Of a DNA stretch of 64,000 nucleotides, positions 46,183-54,805 are shown piece after piece. The DNA is from Synergistaceae bacterium. GTDB taxonomy: Bacteria; Synergistota; Synergistia; Synergistales; Synergistaceae. The stretch is taken from contig JAUNHV010000004.1 in NCBI GenBank assembly GCA_030523725.1, positions 62,001-126,000 on the forward strand, given 5' to 3'. Position 1 is the first letter of the stretch. Each line of letters begins with the position of its first letter. The notes under the pieces are model-generated. The model was not told the origin of the DNA, did not search any database, and worked only from the letters and a program-made list of their open reading frames with translations. The position numbers and the translations under genes are program-made.

Positions 46183-46659
46183 TTATTGTTTTGCAATATC
46201 TGCTTTTTGACCATTTGTAATTCGTAATAATTCGTCTGGTGAAATTGGGAAAAAGTCATGGTCTGTTCCTGCTGCTGCCCATACGGTGTCGCACTTCCAA
46301 AGGTCTGTGTCGAGCAGTGCTGTGATTGGTTCATCATAGCCGATTGGAGGCACACCACCAGGCTTGAAACCAAATAAAGTTTCGCACACTTCTCCACTTT
46401 CAAAAGAAACATGCTTAGCATTCAAAATATGGCGGATTTTTTTTGTGTCCACCCTATTTATACCACTCATGAGAGCGAGTGCGTGATTTTCGCCATGGTT
46501 CAGCCGTAAAATTATGCTTTTTAAAATATTTTTCTCTTCCGTACCTATTGCATGTGATGCATCTGTCACGGTAAAAATTGTTGCTTCTGTATGCATAATG
46601 TTAGATGTGCAGGAGGTTTTATCAAGATGTGTTTGCACTTTTTTTACTGAGTCTATCAT
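46183..46659 (-). CDS. YbaK/EbsC-type aminoacyl-tRNA deacylase
   Basis: A trans-editing enzyme family that hydrolyses mischarged tRNA such as Cys-tRNA-Pro. KSIILRL carries the conserved Lys, and ETLFGFKPGGVPPIGY is the signature segment. Length (158) is normal. The exact tRNA specificity (YbaK versus ProX-like) cannot be told from sequence. GAGGTTA precedes the ATG. It is co-directional with the flavin reductase-rubredoxin gene. Confidence 0.9.
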   Translation of the reverse strand: MIDSVKKVQTHLDKTSCTSNIMHTEATIFTVTDASHAIGTEEKNILKSIILRLNHGENHALALMSGINRVDTKKIRHILNAKHVSFESGEVCETLFGFKPGGVPPIGYDEPITALLDTDLWKCDTVWAAAGTDHDFFPISPDELLRITNGQKADIAKQ

Positions 46660-46752
46660 TCTAATTTAACCTCATATATACCATATATATTGGCGATTGC
46701 CTGTATGAGTTTAGCACAAAGTAAAATTTTTAGTAAAATTTTTTGAAAAAAG

Positions 46753-46781
46753 TTTGCTTTTTTTTTAATTTATGCTAAAAT
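46753..46781 (+). promoter_or_regulatory. Promoter of the small membrane protein gene
   Basis: TTTGCT (46753-46758), a 17-base spacer and an extended -10 element (TG at 46773-46774, TAAAAT at 46776-46781). Confidence 0.6.
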
Positions 46782-46836
46782 GACTTCCGACGCAACTTAG
46801 GCGTGAATAATTATATTTTAAGGAGAGTATATCACT

Positions 46837-47331
46837 ATGGCTCAGCAAGAAACAAAAGTTACACCAACACCAGAACAGCAGACAGAGAATAAAAAAAGTT
46901 TTAACTTTGGCAAGTTCTTTAATGATGAAACGAAGCAGAAGTTTGCTGACACAAAGGAAAAAGCAACTGCAGAAGCAAAGAAGACCTATGATTTTGTCAA
47001 GCAGCCTGGTCGTTTTGGCGAAATGCTTCGTGGTGAATTGAATCTTGGCGTTACATTTTGGGTTTATTGGGCACTTCTTTCAATAGTTGGTTTCTTCGTT
47101 ATTATTCCCATATTTTCTGCACTTTCAACATATCTCGGTCAGCTTTTGAATTTTGTTATCATAGTCTATAATGCAATGTGTCTTTTCGGTGTATGGCGTT
47201 CTGCGACAAATTACGAAGCAGCAGGCGGAAATGTTGCATTTGCTTTAGCAGCGAAGATAGCTGTATCAGCCTTTATCGGCTTGCAGGCACTTACGTTCCT
47301 TGCTGCAATCTTGGTGAATTTGCTCAGATAG
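46837..47331 (+). CDS. Small inner-membrane protein with charged N-terminal tail
   Basis: I do not recognise this 164-residue protein. Residues 1-65 are hydrophilic, Lys/Glu-rich and helical. Residues about 70-117 and 133-162 contain three or so transmembrane segments (FWVYWALLSIVGFFVIIP, LLNFVIIVYNAMCLFGVW, AAKIAVSAFIGLQALTFLAA). The tail should face the cytoplasm because it has no signal peptide. AGGAG precedes the ATG. The gene has its own promoter and terminator, ahead of the two amidase genes. Confidence 0.75.
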   Translation: MAQQETKVTPTPEQQTENKKSFNFGKFFNDETKQKFADTKEKATAEAKKTYDFVKQPGRFGEMLRGELNLGVTFWVYWALLSIVGFFVIIPIFSALSTYLGQLLNFVIIVYNAMCLFGVWRSATNYEAAGGNVAFALAAKIAVSAFIGLQALTFLAAILVNLLR

Positions 47332-47354
47332 TTCTTTGGCAAATAAAAAAAATT

Positions 47355-47390
47355 AAGTCGTTTTGAATTTATTTTCGGAACGACTTTTTT
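47355..47390 (+). terminator. Terminator, copy 1 of a repeated sequence
   Basis: AAGTCGTT (47355-47362) pairs with AACGACTT (47379-47386), followed by T's. The sequence AAGTCGTTTTGAAT recurs in the terminator at 49082. Confidence 0.8.
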
Positions 47391-47475
47391 GTTTTTTGTT
47401 GGGGATTTATTTTATCCGTGTACCTGTAAGATTCTGCAAAAATCAAAATTAAATTCAATGGGAGGGGGTATCAAG

Positions 47476-49053
47476 ATGAACTTTCCTAAAGTATCCAAAC
47501 GTACTAGTGCAGTTACTGCAATTATAGTATTGCTTGTCGCGTTTTTCGTATGGCTTTATTTTGTGTTTTTTGGTGGAGTGACAGAAACTGTTAGGAACCT
47601 AGCCTATATGTCGGCGACAGAGCAGATTGAAAAATTTAAGAGTGGTGAAATTTCTCCGGTAGATGTTTTGAAGGCACAGCTTGAGATGATTAAAGAATAC
47701 AATGGTGAGGTTGCTTCTGGTAAGGAAGAAGCTCCTGATTATATGAACTTCAATGGTAAGGTAAACGCAATTTCCTTTGAAAATTATGAAGAAGCTCTGG
47801 AGCAGGCCAAGGAAGCAGAAAAACGTTACAGAGAGGGTACAGCTCGTCCATTAGAAGGTGTTACTGTTGGAGTAAAAAATGACTGTGGTGTGAAGGGCTG
47901 GCTTATAAATGCTGCTTCCTTAACTATGGTTGGCAAAGAACCGGAAAAAGCGGATGATCCAATGATACAGAAACTCCGTGAAGCTGGAGCAATTTTTGTT
48001 TGCCAAACATTAGGTCCTGAATTTTGGGTTAGTGGTATGACATGGTCACGCCTTTATGGCGTTACAAGAAATCCATGGAATGAGAATTATACTCCTGGTG
48101 GTTCCTCTGGTGGTTCTTGTGCTGCCCTTGCAGGAGGTTTTTGTACCTTGTCAACTGGCAGCGACATGGGTGGTTCCATCCGAGTGCCTTCTTCCATGTG
48201 TGGTGTTTATGGCTTCCGCTCTCCATATGGGCGTGTAGCACAAACAACATATACACAATATTGTACGATTGGTGCACAAGCAAGGACAATAGAAGATTTG
48301 ATCCTTGTTCAGAATGTTATAACCGGTCCTTCAGTAGAAGACATGGCGTCAATTGCCCAAAAGCTTGAATATCCCACAACATATCAAGATTTGAAGGGTG
48401 TAAAAATTGCAGTTGACTATTTTGACAACTGGTTAAAAGGTGGAATTGACAAAGAAGAAAGAGTAGCTATGGATAAGGTTGTGGAAGCTTTGAAGAAAGC
48501 AGGAGCAGAAATTGTTGAAGTGGATCTGAGTTGGAATGAAGACCTGTACAACACCTTTGGTAAGGCTCTTTTCTCAAGTGCAATAGGCTCGATGTTTGGT
48601 TTCACAATAGGCAAGGAAGATATGCTTACCCCATATGTTGCTAACATATTGAAAGGGCTAGATAAGAAAGGTTTTTTTGAAACTCCAGGTGCAATGCACC
48701 TTGGCAATGGAGAGAGTTTTATGAAAACTGCACATAAAGAGGTTCAGGAGAAGGTTTTTACTCAGGGCTGCCTTGCTCTCATTACACCAGTTCTCTCAAC
48801 ACCTCATGTGCCAGCAGAATATGATGCTTCACGTGATGGAGAGGTCTTTATGACATTTCCGTGGAATTTACTTTTTGCATATCCTATTGTTGCTATGCCT
48901 GCCACATTATCTAGCAAGAATGTTCCTATAGGAGTTCAAATTATAGGAAATGCTTATCATGATTTAGACGCATTTCGTGTGGCAATGGGACTTTCCAAGG
49001 TTTTGCCACAGCTTTACGAGGATGGCCGTTTCCCAACCTTTACACGTCAGTAG
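47476..49053 (+). CDS. Membrane-anchored amidase-signature hydrolase, paralog 1
   Basis: An amidase-signature enzyme that hydrolyses amides with a Ser-cisSer-Lys triad: K134 (VGVKND), S210 (GGSSGGS) and S234 (GSDMGGS). Residues about 11-32 are a hydrophobic anchor or uncleaved signal, placing the enzyme outside the inner membrane. The start at 47476 is chosen because GGGAGGGGG lies just upstream; an ATG at 47389 would add 29 residues with no ribosome site. Its substrate could be a fatty amide, an amino acid amide or a peptide amide. It is a close paralog of the next gene, with long identical stretches. Confidence 0.88.
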   Translation: MNFPKVSKRTSAVTAIIVLLVAFFVWLYFVFFGGVTETVRNLAYMSATEQIEKFKSGEISPVDVLKAQLEMIKEYNGEVASGKEEAPDYMNFNGKVNAISFENYEEALEQAKEAEKRYREGTARPLEGVTVGVKNDCGVKGWLINAASLTMVGKEPEKADDPMIQKLREAGAIFVCQTLGPEFWVSGMTWSRLYGVTRNPWNENYTPGGSSGGSCAALAGGFCTLSTGSDMGGSIRVPSSMCGVYGFRSPYGRVAQTTYTQYCTIGAQARTIEDLILVQNVITGPSVEDMASIAQKLEYPTTYQDLKGVKIAVDYFDNWLKGGIDKEERVAMDKVVEALKKAGAEIVEVDLSWNEDLYNTFGKALFSSAIGSMFGFTIGKEDMLTPYVANILKGLDKKGFFETPGAMHLGNGESFMKTAHKEVQEKVFTQGCLALITPVLSTPHVPAEYDASRDGEVFMTFPWNLLFAYPIVAMPATLSSKNVPIGVQIIGNAYHDLDAFRVAMGLSKVLPQLYEDGRFPTFTRQ

Positions 49054-49081
49054 GTATCTACAAATTTATAAATTAAGATTT

Positions 49082-49129
49082 AAGTCGTTTTGAATCTATT
49101 TTCCATCTATTTTCAAAACGACTTTTTTT
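49082..49129 (+). terminator. Terminator, copy 2 of a repeated sequence
   Basis: AAGTCGTTTTGA (49082-49093) pairs perfectly with TCAAAACGACTT (49113-49124), followed by a T-run. It is homologous to the terminator at 47355. Confidence 0.85.
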
Positions 49130-49174
49130 GCCCAAAATTAATTTTGATGTATAATCACCGCGGTTGGTCTTATA
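49127..49174 (+). promoter_or_regulatory. Promoter of amidase 2 with shared downstream motif
   Basis: TTTGCC (49127-49132), a 17-base spacer and TATAAT (49150-49155). The block from 49144 on (TTGATGTATAAT, then CGC and TTGGTCTTA) matches the block at 52105 upstream of the M13 peptidase gene in about 27 of 32 positions. Confidence 0.65.
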
Positions 49175-49201
49175 AAAATTAAAAATTTATGGAGAACGAA
49201 A

Positions 49202-50812
49202 ATGCAGTTTTCAAAATTATCCAAACGCACTATTATTATTGTAGTAGTTCTGTTCATTGTGCTTTTTGCTTGTTTGTATTTTTTTAAACCATTTGGTGGA
49301 GTGACAAGAACTATTAGAGACCTAGCCTATTTGTCGGCGACAGAGCAGATTGAAAAATTTAAGAGTGGTGAAATTTCTCCGGTAGATGTTTTGAAGGCAC
49401 AGCTCGAAATGATTAAGGAATACAATGGTACGGTCGCTTCAGGCAAGGAAGAAGTCCCTGATTGCATGAAATTTAATGGTAAGGTAAATGCAATTTCCTT
49501 TGAAAATTATGAGGAAGCTTTGGAGCAGGCAAAGGAAGCAGAAAAACGTTACAAGGAAGGCGACGCTCGCCCACTAGAAGGTATTACTATTGCAGTAAAG
49601 AACGACCATGCTGTCAAGGGATGGGTAGTAAATGCTGGATCTTTGCTTTCCAAGGATGCAGAGCCAGAGAAAACTGATGAACCTTTGATAGAAAAACTCC
49701 GTGAAGCTGGTGCAATTTTTGTTTTTCAAACAACTGTTCCAGAATTTTGGGTTAGTGGTATGACATGGTCACGTCTCTATGGTGTTACAAGAAATCCGTG
49801 GAATGAAAACTATACCCCAGGTGGTTCCTCTGGTGGTTCTTGTGCTGCTCTTGCTGGTGGTTTTTGTACCTTTGCAACTGGCAGCGACATGGGTGGTTCC
49901 ATCCGAGTTCCTTCTTCCATGTGTGGTGTTTATGGTTTTCGCGCACCATTTGGACGTGTAGCACAAGCAGATATTACTTTCTATTGCACCATTGGTGTAC
50001 AGACAAGAACAATAGAAGATTTGATACTTGTTCAAAATATTATAACTGGTCCATCAGCAAAGGATTTAGGAGCGCTTAGTCCAAAGCTTAAATATCCAAC
50101 AAGCTATCAAGATTTGAAAGGTGTGAAAATTGCTGTTGACTACTTTGACCATTGGCTTGTAAATGGTATTGATAAGGAAGAAAGAAAGGCTATGGACAAG
50201 GTCGTGGAAGCCTTGAAGCAAGCAGGGGCAGAGATCGTCGAAGTGCAACTCAGTTGGACAAGCGATACATACAACACATTTGGCAAAGCTCTCTTTTCAA
50301 GCGCAATAGGAGCAATGTTGGGCAAAGTTGTTGGTAACGAGGACAAGGTTACACCTTATGTTACTCGGGTGTTTAAGGAAGTGGAAGAATCGTTTGATGT
50401 CGCAAGCGCAGTTCACCTTGATAATGCACAACAACTTACACAAACACTCCATGACGAAGTACAAGAAAAAGTTTTTTCACAGGGTTGCCTTGCACTCATT
50501 ACGCCGGTTCTTTCAACGCCCTTTGTGCCAGCAGAATATAACGCTTCACAAGAAAAGGCAGCGCTTGTAAATGGTATCCCCTTGCTTGGCGGTGACGGAG
50601 AGGTCTTTATGACATTTCCGTGGAATTTGCTCTTCTCATACCCCATTGTTGCAGTACCTGCTGCATTGACCAGCAATGAAGTTCCAGTAGGAGTGCAGGT
50701 AATAGGAAACGTTTATCAAGACCTTGATGCATTTCGCGTGGCAATGGGACTTTCCAAGGTTCTGCCACAGCTTTACGAGGAAGACCGTTTCCCAACCTTT
50801 ACACGCAAATAG
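49202..50812 (+). CDS. Membrane-anchored amidase-signature hydrolase, paralog 2
   Basis: Same architecture as the preceding gene: an N-terminal hydrophobic anchor (about 10-28), AVKND with the catalytic Lys, GGSSGGSCAALAGG and GSDMGGSIRVPSS. It differs mainly in the N-terminal anchor and in a short extra segment near residue 455 (ALVNGIPLLGG) that paralog 1 lacks. The last 30 residues are nearly identical in both, which suggests recent duplication or gene conversion. GGAG precedes the ATG. It has its own promoter. Confidence 0.88.
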   Translation: MQFSKLSKRTIIIVVVLFIVLFACLYFFKPFGGVTRTIRDLAYLSATEQIEKFKSGEISPVDVLKAQLEMIKEYNGTVASGKEEVPDCMKFNGKVNAISFENYEEALEQAKEAEKRYKEGDARPLEGITIAVKNDHAVKGWVVNAGSLLSKDAEPEKTDEPLIEKLREAGAIFVFQTTVPEFWVSGMTWSRLYGVTRNPWNENYTPGGSSGGSCAALAGGFCTFATGSDMGGSIRVPSSMCGVYGFRAPFGRVAQADITFYCTIGVQTRTIEDLILVQNIITGPSAKDLGALSPKLKYPTSYQDLKGVKIAVDYFDHWLVNGIDKEERKAMDKVVEALKQAGAEIVEVQLSWTSDTYNTFGKALFSSAIGAMLGKVVGNEDKVTPYVTRVFKEVEESFDVASAVHLDNAQQLTQTLHDEVQEKVFSQGCLALITPVLSTPFVPAEYNASQEKAALVNGIPLLGGDGEVFMTFPWNLLFSYPIVAVPAALTSNEVPVGVQVIGNVYQDLDAFRVAMGLSKVLPQLYEEDRFPTFTRK

Positions 50813-50886
50813 GATTTGGTAATTCTAGAAATTTGACGTGTGCTACTATTAGTTAGCATGCCTAGTAATCAAAAGGAGGAATTTTT

Positions 50887-51948
50887 ATGACAAAAATTAT
50901 AGTATTATTATCAATTGCATTGTTGTTCTGCGTAAGTTTATCTTCCAGTGCTTATGCCTGCTCACGCTTCTCGTATGTGGATGATGCAGGCACTGTTATT
51001 ACTGCACGTTCGATGGATTGGCAGGACAATATACCGGGTGAAATGCACATTTTTAGACGTGGTGTAGTTCGTCATAATTTGGTTGTTGGAAGTAAAATGC
51101 CGACATGGATGGTCAAGTATGGAAGTGTTGGCATCAGAAATTTAGGTGCAGTGCCGTCCTCTGCGGTAAACGAAAAAGGACTTGCTCTTGACTTTTTGTG
51201 GTTAGGCTGCTCCAATTATGGTAAGTTAAGGAACGGAGAAACGGCAATCGCTCTTTCACAGCTGGTGCAGTATCTGCTTGACACCTGTGCAACGGTTGAT
51301 GAGGTAGAAAGCCGTCTGTTAAAAGAAAAAATCCGCCCTGTTCTGACTGAGCATGAAAAGATAAGCGGTTATAATATGACATTGCACATTATGGCTACCG
51401 ATAAAACAGGTAACAATGTGGTTATCGAATGGGTTGACGGCAAGCTGACTATTCATAAACAGAGGGGTAAAATGGTAATGACCAATGACCCTGACTACGA
51501 AAAAATGCTCGCAATAAGAGATTATTATCGTGAGCTTGGGATAGAAAACAATATGCCAGGTTCATCTCTTTCGCAGGCACGTTTTGTGTATATTGATGGT
51601 TGGCTCAATCAAATGCTCGATAGGGTGTCGGAAAATTATATCTCCGGCATAACAGGGCATAGCCTACATAATCAAAAGCTTGCAGGTGTTTTGTCGATTA
51701 TCAGAGGTGTGTCAACCCCTGTGTCCGTGGTTTTGGACGTGAAGCATCCCAATAATACTTCCACAATTTGGCGCACAATGGCAGATTTAACAGAAAATGT
51801 ATTCTACTACGACTCAGCACTTGCCAACACTTTTGCTTGGGTGGATGTGAATAGAATCGATTTTACAGAAGAAAAGAATCTTCCGTTAAGCGACGGCAGA
51901 GTGCTTAATGGTGACATAACAGATCTGCTTTTGTCTAACAAAGACTAG
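50887..51948 (+). CDS. Exported choloylglycine hydrolase-family (linear amide C-N hydrolase) enzyme
   Basis: An Ntn hydrolase of the penicillin V acylase/bile salt hydrolase family. The signal peptide ends SAYA, so cleavage after A24 exposes Cys25 as the N-terminal nucleophile. R41 and D44 (RSMDW) and N200 (MTNDPDY) are the other catalytic positions. Length (353) fits the exported members. Bile salt hydrolases are mostly cytoplasmic in Gram-positives; this one should act in the periplasm or outside. Substrate may be a bile salt, an acyl-homoserine lactone or penicillin V; the sequence does not decide. AGGAGG precedes the ATG. Confidence 0.87.
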   Translation: MTKIIVLLSIALLFCVSLSSSAYACSRFSYVDDAGTVITARSMDWQDNIPGEMHIFRRGVVRHNLVVGSKMPTWMVKYGSVGIRNLGAVPSSAVNEKGLALDFLWLGCSNYGKLRNGETAIALSQLVQYLLDTCATVDEVESRLLKEKIRPVLTEHEKISGYNMTLHIMATDKTGNNVVIEWVDGKLTIHKQRGKMVMTNDPDYEKMLAIRDYYRELGIENNMPGSSLSQARFVYIDGWLNQMLDRVSENYISGITGHSLHNQKLAGVLSIIRGVSTPVSVVLDVKHPNNTSTIWRTMADLTENVFYYDSALANTFAWVDVNRIDFTEEKNLPLSDGRVLNGDITDLLLSNKD

Positions 51949-51985
51949 ATAAGGCTTCTCAACTGCATTTGATAATATAACCCCT

Positions 51986-52028
51986 AACCCCTGCAAAAGT
52001 GGTAGTTTGCTTTTGCAGGGGTTTTGTT
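51986..52028 (+). terminator. Terminator after the C-N hydrolase gene
   Basis: AACCCCTGCAAAAG (51986-51999) pairs perfectly with CTTTTGCAGGGGTT (52010-52023), followed by TTGTTT. Confidence 0.88.
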
Positions 52029-52087
52029 TGCTCTTCATGTTGTCCTATTTTTTGCCTATGCAGAAAAAATGCTTTATGTTTTTTGTC

Positions 52088-52134
52088 TTTGTGAAAAAAT
52101 TGTATTGATGTATAATGATCGCAATTGGTCTTAC
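52088..52134 (+). promoter_or_regulatory. Promoter of the M13 peptidase gene with shared motif
   Basis: TATAAT (52111-52116) with a weak TTTGTG 17 bases upstream. The block 52105-52134 matches the promoter of amidase 2. The leader is long (about 100 bases) and contains GGAC/GTCC (52166-52177), a small hairpin. Confidence 0.55.
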
Positions 52135-52225
52135 AAGATTCTATTCCTGATGCTGTCGGGTTAGCGGACTGGCGTCCATGGTAAAAGTTTTTATGGCATT
52201 ATAAACTGTTCTAGGAGAAGCAATT

Positions 52226-54274
52226 ATGAAGTTTTCATGGTTATTAAAGAGCATTTTTATCGTTACAATTTTTATGGTGCTTGCCTCTTGCTCTGTCTAT
52301 TGCTCTTTTGCAGAGGAAGCAAAAGAAAAGAAAAAAAAGTGGATTTTGGGTGATGTGCTAGGACAAGTCACAAAATCAACATCCGTTTCCTGCAAGGATG
52401 ATTTTTATAGTGCTGTCAATAAATCATGGCTTATAGAAAATCATTTGAAACCCTCTGACGTCTCAACAGGGACATTTTCCCTGCAAAGTGACAAAATAAG
52501 AGACGATCTTATTAGCTTACTTGATGGCAAAAATTTAGCTGACAAAGAATTTGCAACCTTGCAGCTTTATTTTAAACAGTTATGTAATATGAAAAAACGC
52601 AATAAAGAAGGTATAAAACCTCTTATTCCATTTATTAAAGAAATCGAGGAAATAAAGACACTTGACGAGCTTTCTTCTTATATAGTAAGACTTGACAAAC
52701 CAGCGAATGGTTTATCTGGCGAGGGAGCCAGTACAGACTTAAAAAATGCATCTGTAAAAAGTGTCTATATTTCGGCAACAGATCTTTCCCTTGATGATGC
52801 GGATGAATACAAAAAGCTTACAGACCTTGGCAAAAGGTTAAAGGCCTCTCGTGAATTTGAAGTTTCCACAATCTTGAAAAGAATGGGCAAGACGGAAGAA
52901 GAAGTCAAAAAACTTTTGGCAGATTCATTCAAGTTTGAAAATCTCCTTGCCCCCCACATTTATGGTTTGTCTGTCACAAAACAGGCAGATATATATGAAA
53001 AAATCTATAATCTTTGTACTCTTGAAGATTTAAAAAAATTGGCTGGCGCTTATCCGCTTGACAAATTGCTTGAGCCATACGTCAAGGTTGGTGTGACGCG
53101 TTTTGTCTTGGAAGAACCGGACTGGCTTGAAACAATGGCACGCCTTTATACGCAGGAAAATCTGGAATTGATGAAAGCGTATATTCTCTGCAACACAGTT
53201 TCTGCCCTTGCTACATCTCTTGACCAAGCATCAATTGATATTGCGATGGAGAGTGCAAAAATGGTTTATGGCAAGGATATTACATATACGCCAAGGCAAA
53301 GAGCCTATTATCGGGTGTATGGAAATTTTTCCATGAACCTTGGCAGGCTTTATTCCGAGCACTTTGCAAGTCCTGTAACAAAAAAGAAAATAAGTGACCT
53401 TATAGACCATGTGGTTGCAATCTATGATAAGCGCCTTGCAAAAGCTACGTGGCTTTCAGAACAAACAAGAAAAACGGCAAGAGCCAAACTTGCTTCACTG
53501 AAAAAATTTGTGTGTTTCCCAGAGGACTGGAGCGATTTTGACATAACAAAATTGGTCTTGAAAAGCGACGCAGAAGGTGGAGATGTTATCTCAAACAGCT
53601 TGAAAATCTCTGAATTTTACGCCTTGAAAAATATTCGCGAAGCAAATGATCCAGTAAAAAAAGACAAATGGAACATGTCCCCTGCTACGGTGAATGCCTG
53701 TTACAGTCCTTTGAAAAATTCTATAACGATAACGGCAGGAATTGCCCGTGGTGATTTTTACGATGAAAACAACATGGCACGTATCATGGGGGGTATCGGA
53801 ACAATTATAGCGCACGAGATTACCCACGCCTTTGACAAACATGGGTCACAGTTTGACAAAGACGGAAATATGAAAAACTGGTGGACAGAGCAAGACAAGG
53901 TGGAATTTGAAAAACGATCTTCGGCTGTAAGGGATTATTTTGGTTCAATAGAAGTGCTGGACGGAAAATTCATTGATGGTGAATTATCACTCGGTGAAAA
54001 TGTGGCTGACTTAGGAGGAATTTCTTGCATGCTGGAGCTTGCTAAAGGCTATAAGTGTTTTGATTATAAAGAGTTTTTTGAGACCTATGCAAGAATTTGG
54101 AAAAAACAAATGCCGAAAGAAGTTATAGACGTAATCCTAAAAGACCCACATGCACCTGGTTTTGTCAGAACAAACGCCTGCATACAGCAATTTGAGGAGT
54201 TTTACAAAACTTTTGGTGTATCAGAAGGTGATGGGATGTATCTTGCACCGGAAAAACGCATAGGTGTTTGGTGA
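52226..54274 (+). CDS. M13-family (neprilysin/PepO) metallopeptidase, predicted lipoprotein
   Basis: A zinc endopeptidase cutting short peptides. HEITHAFD places zinc ligands at about H530 and H534 with E531 catalytic, and E591 in GENVADLGG is the third ligand. VNACY stands for the NAYY/NAFY substrate-binding motif, and the C-terminus ends IGVW as in the family. The N-terminal LASC (C22) is a lipobox, so the enzyme is probably lipid-anchored in the envelope; signal peptidase I cleavage near SFA is an alternative. Length (682) is normal. It should feed peptides to an amino-acid-fermenting cell. Confidence 0.92.
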   Translation: MKFSWLLKSIFIVTIFMVLASCSVYCSFAEEAKEKKKKWILGDVLGQVTKSTSVSCKDDFYSAVNKSWLIENHLKPSDVSTGTFSLQSDKIRDDLISLLDGKNLADKEFATLQLYFKQLCNMKKRNKEGIKPLIPFIKEIEEIKTLDELSSYIVRLDKPANGLSGEGASTDLKNASVKSVYISATDLSLDDADEYKKLTDLGKRLKASREFEVSTILKRMGKTEEEVKKLLADSFKFENLLAPHIYGLSVTKQADIYEKIYNLCTLEDLKKLAGAYPLDKLLEPYVKVGVTRFVLEEPDWLETMARLYTQENLELMKAYILCNTVSALATSLDQASIDIAMESAKMVYGKDITYTPRQRAYYRVYGNFSMNLGRLYSEHFASPVTKKKISDLIDHVVAIYDKRLAKATWLSEQTRKTARAKLASLKKFVCFPEDWSDFDITKLVLKSDAEGGDVISNSLKISEFYALKNIREANDPVKKDKWNMSPATVNACYSPLKNSITITAGIARGDFYDENNMARIMGGIGTIIAHEITHAFDKHGSQFDKDGNMKNWWTEQDKVEFEKRSSAVRDYFGSIEVLDGKFIDGELSLGENVADLGGISCMLELAKGYKCFDYKEFFETYARIWKKQMPKEVIDVILKDPHAPGFVRTNACIQQFEEFYKTFGVSEGDGMYLAPEKRIGVW

Positions 54275-54346
54275 TAAAAATTTATAAAATGACTTTCCTT
54301 ATTATAGCGTTGTTATAGTGAAACATTATAATAGAACAAAAAAATT

Positions 54347-54387
54347 ACCGGAAGTTATCGGCATAACCGTTAACTTCCGGTTTTTTG
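54347..54387 (+). terminator. Terminator after the M13 peptidase gene
   Basis: ACCGGAAGTTA (54347-54357) pairs perfectly with TAACTTCCGGT (54371-54381), followed by T5. Confidence 0.88.
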
Positions 54388-54691
54388 GTTTTTGGATTGT
54401 AATAATCCCGACCCTGTGATGTCGTCACGGCTTTTTAAATAGTTGCAATCAGCTTGTTGAGAAAAAGAATAATGTCGAGTGAAAAGAGTGGCAAAAAGAA
54501 TTGTAGGAAAGTAATGTCAAGGGAAAAGCCTTTACAGCAGGGCTTTTTTGAACACATTGGGTAGAGGATGGCAAAACCTCAGAGTCTTAAAAAAAAAAGA
54601 AAATAGTAATAAATTGCACAAAAAACATATAAAAATAACAAAAAAGCAAAAAATGTTTAAATACATAGGCAAAAAAAAAAAAATAAATTAC

Positions 54692-54735
54692 TTGATGTTT
54701 GACAGAAAGTTGCTATAATGACCGTAACTTGTATT
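54692..54735 (+). promoter_or_regulatory. Adhesin promoter
   Basis: TTGATG (54692-54697), a 16-base spacer and TATAAT (54714-54719). The bases after the -10 box (GACCGTAACTTGT) resemble those after the -10 boxes of the M13 peptidase and amidase 2 genes. A TTGACA at 54700-54705 is too close to the -10 box to be its partner. Confidence 0.6.
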
Positions 54736-54805
54736 GCGTGGATGCTCTAGTGGCGGAGCAATATTATTGGAAAAATAAATATATTAAGAAAGGAGTTGTT
54801 GTCCT

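Larger units (their letters stand above)
54275..54805. other. Non-coding region upstream of the adhesin gene
   Basis: About 531 bases. Contains the M13 gene terminator (54347-54387), a weaker hairpin (AAAAGCC 54524-54530 / GGCTTTT 54541-54547), an A-rich stretch and the adhesin promoter and leader. A 30-codon frame from 54472 has no support as a gene. Confidence 0.6.

Noticed and set aside
54472-54564. Small gene of 30 codons upstream of the adhesin
   Set aside because: No good ribosome site, and it overlaps a terminator-like hairpin.
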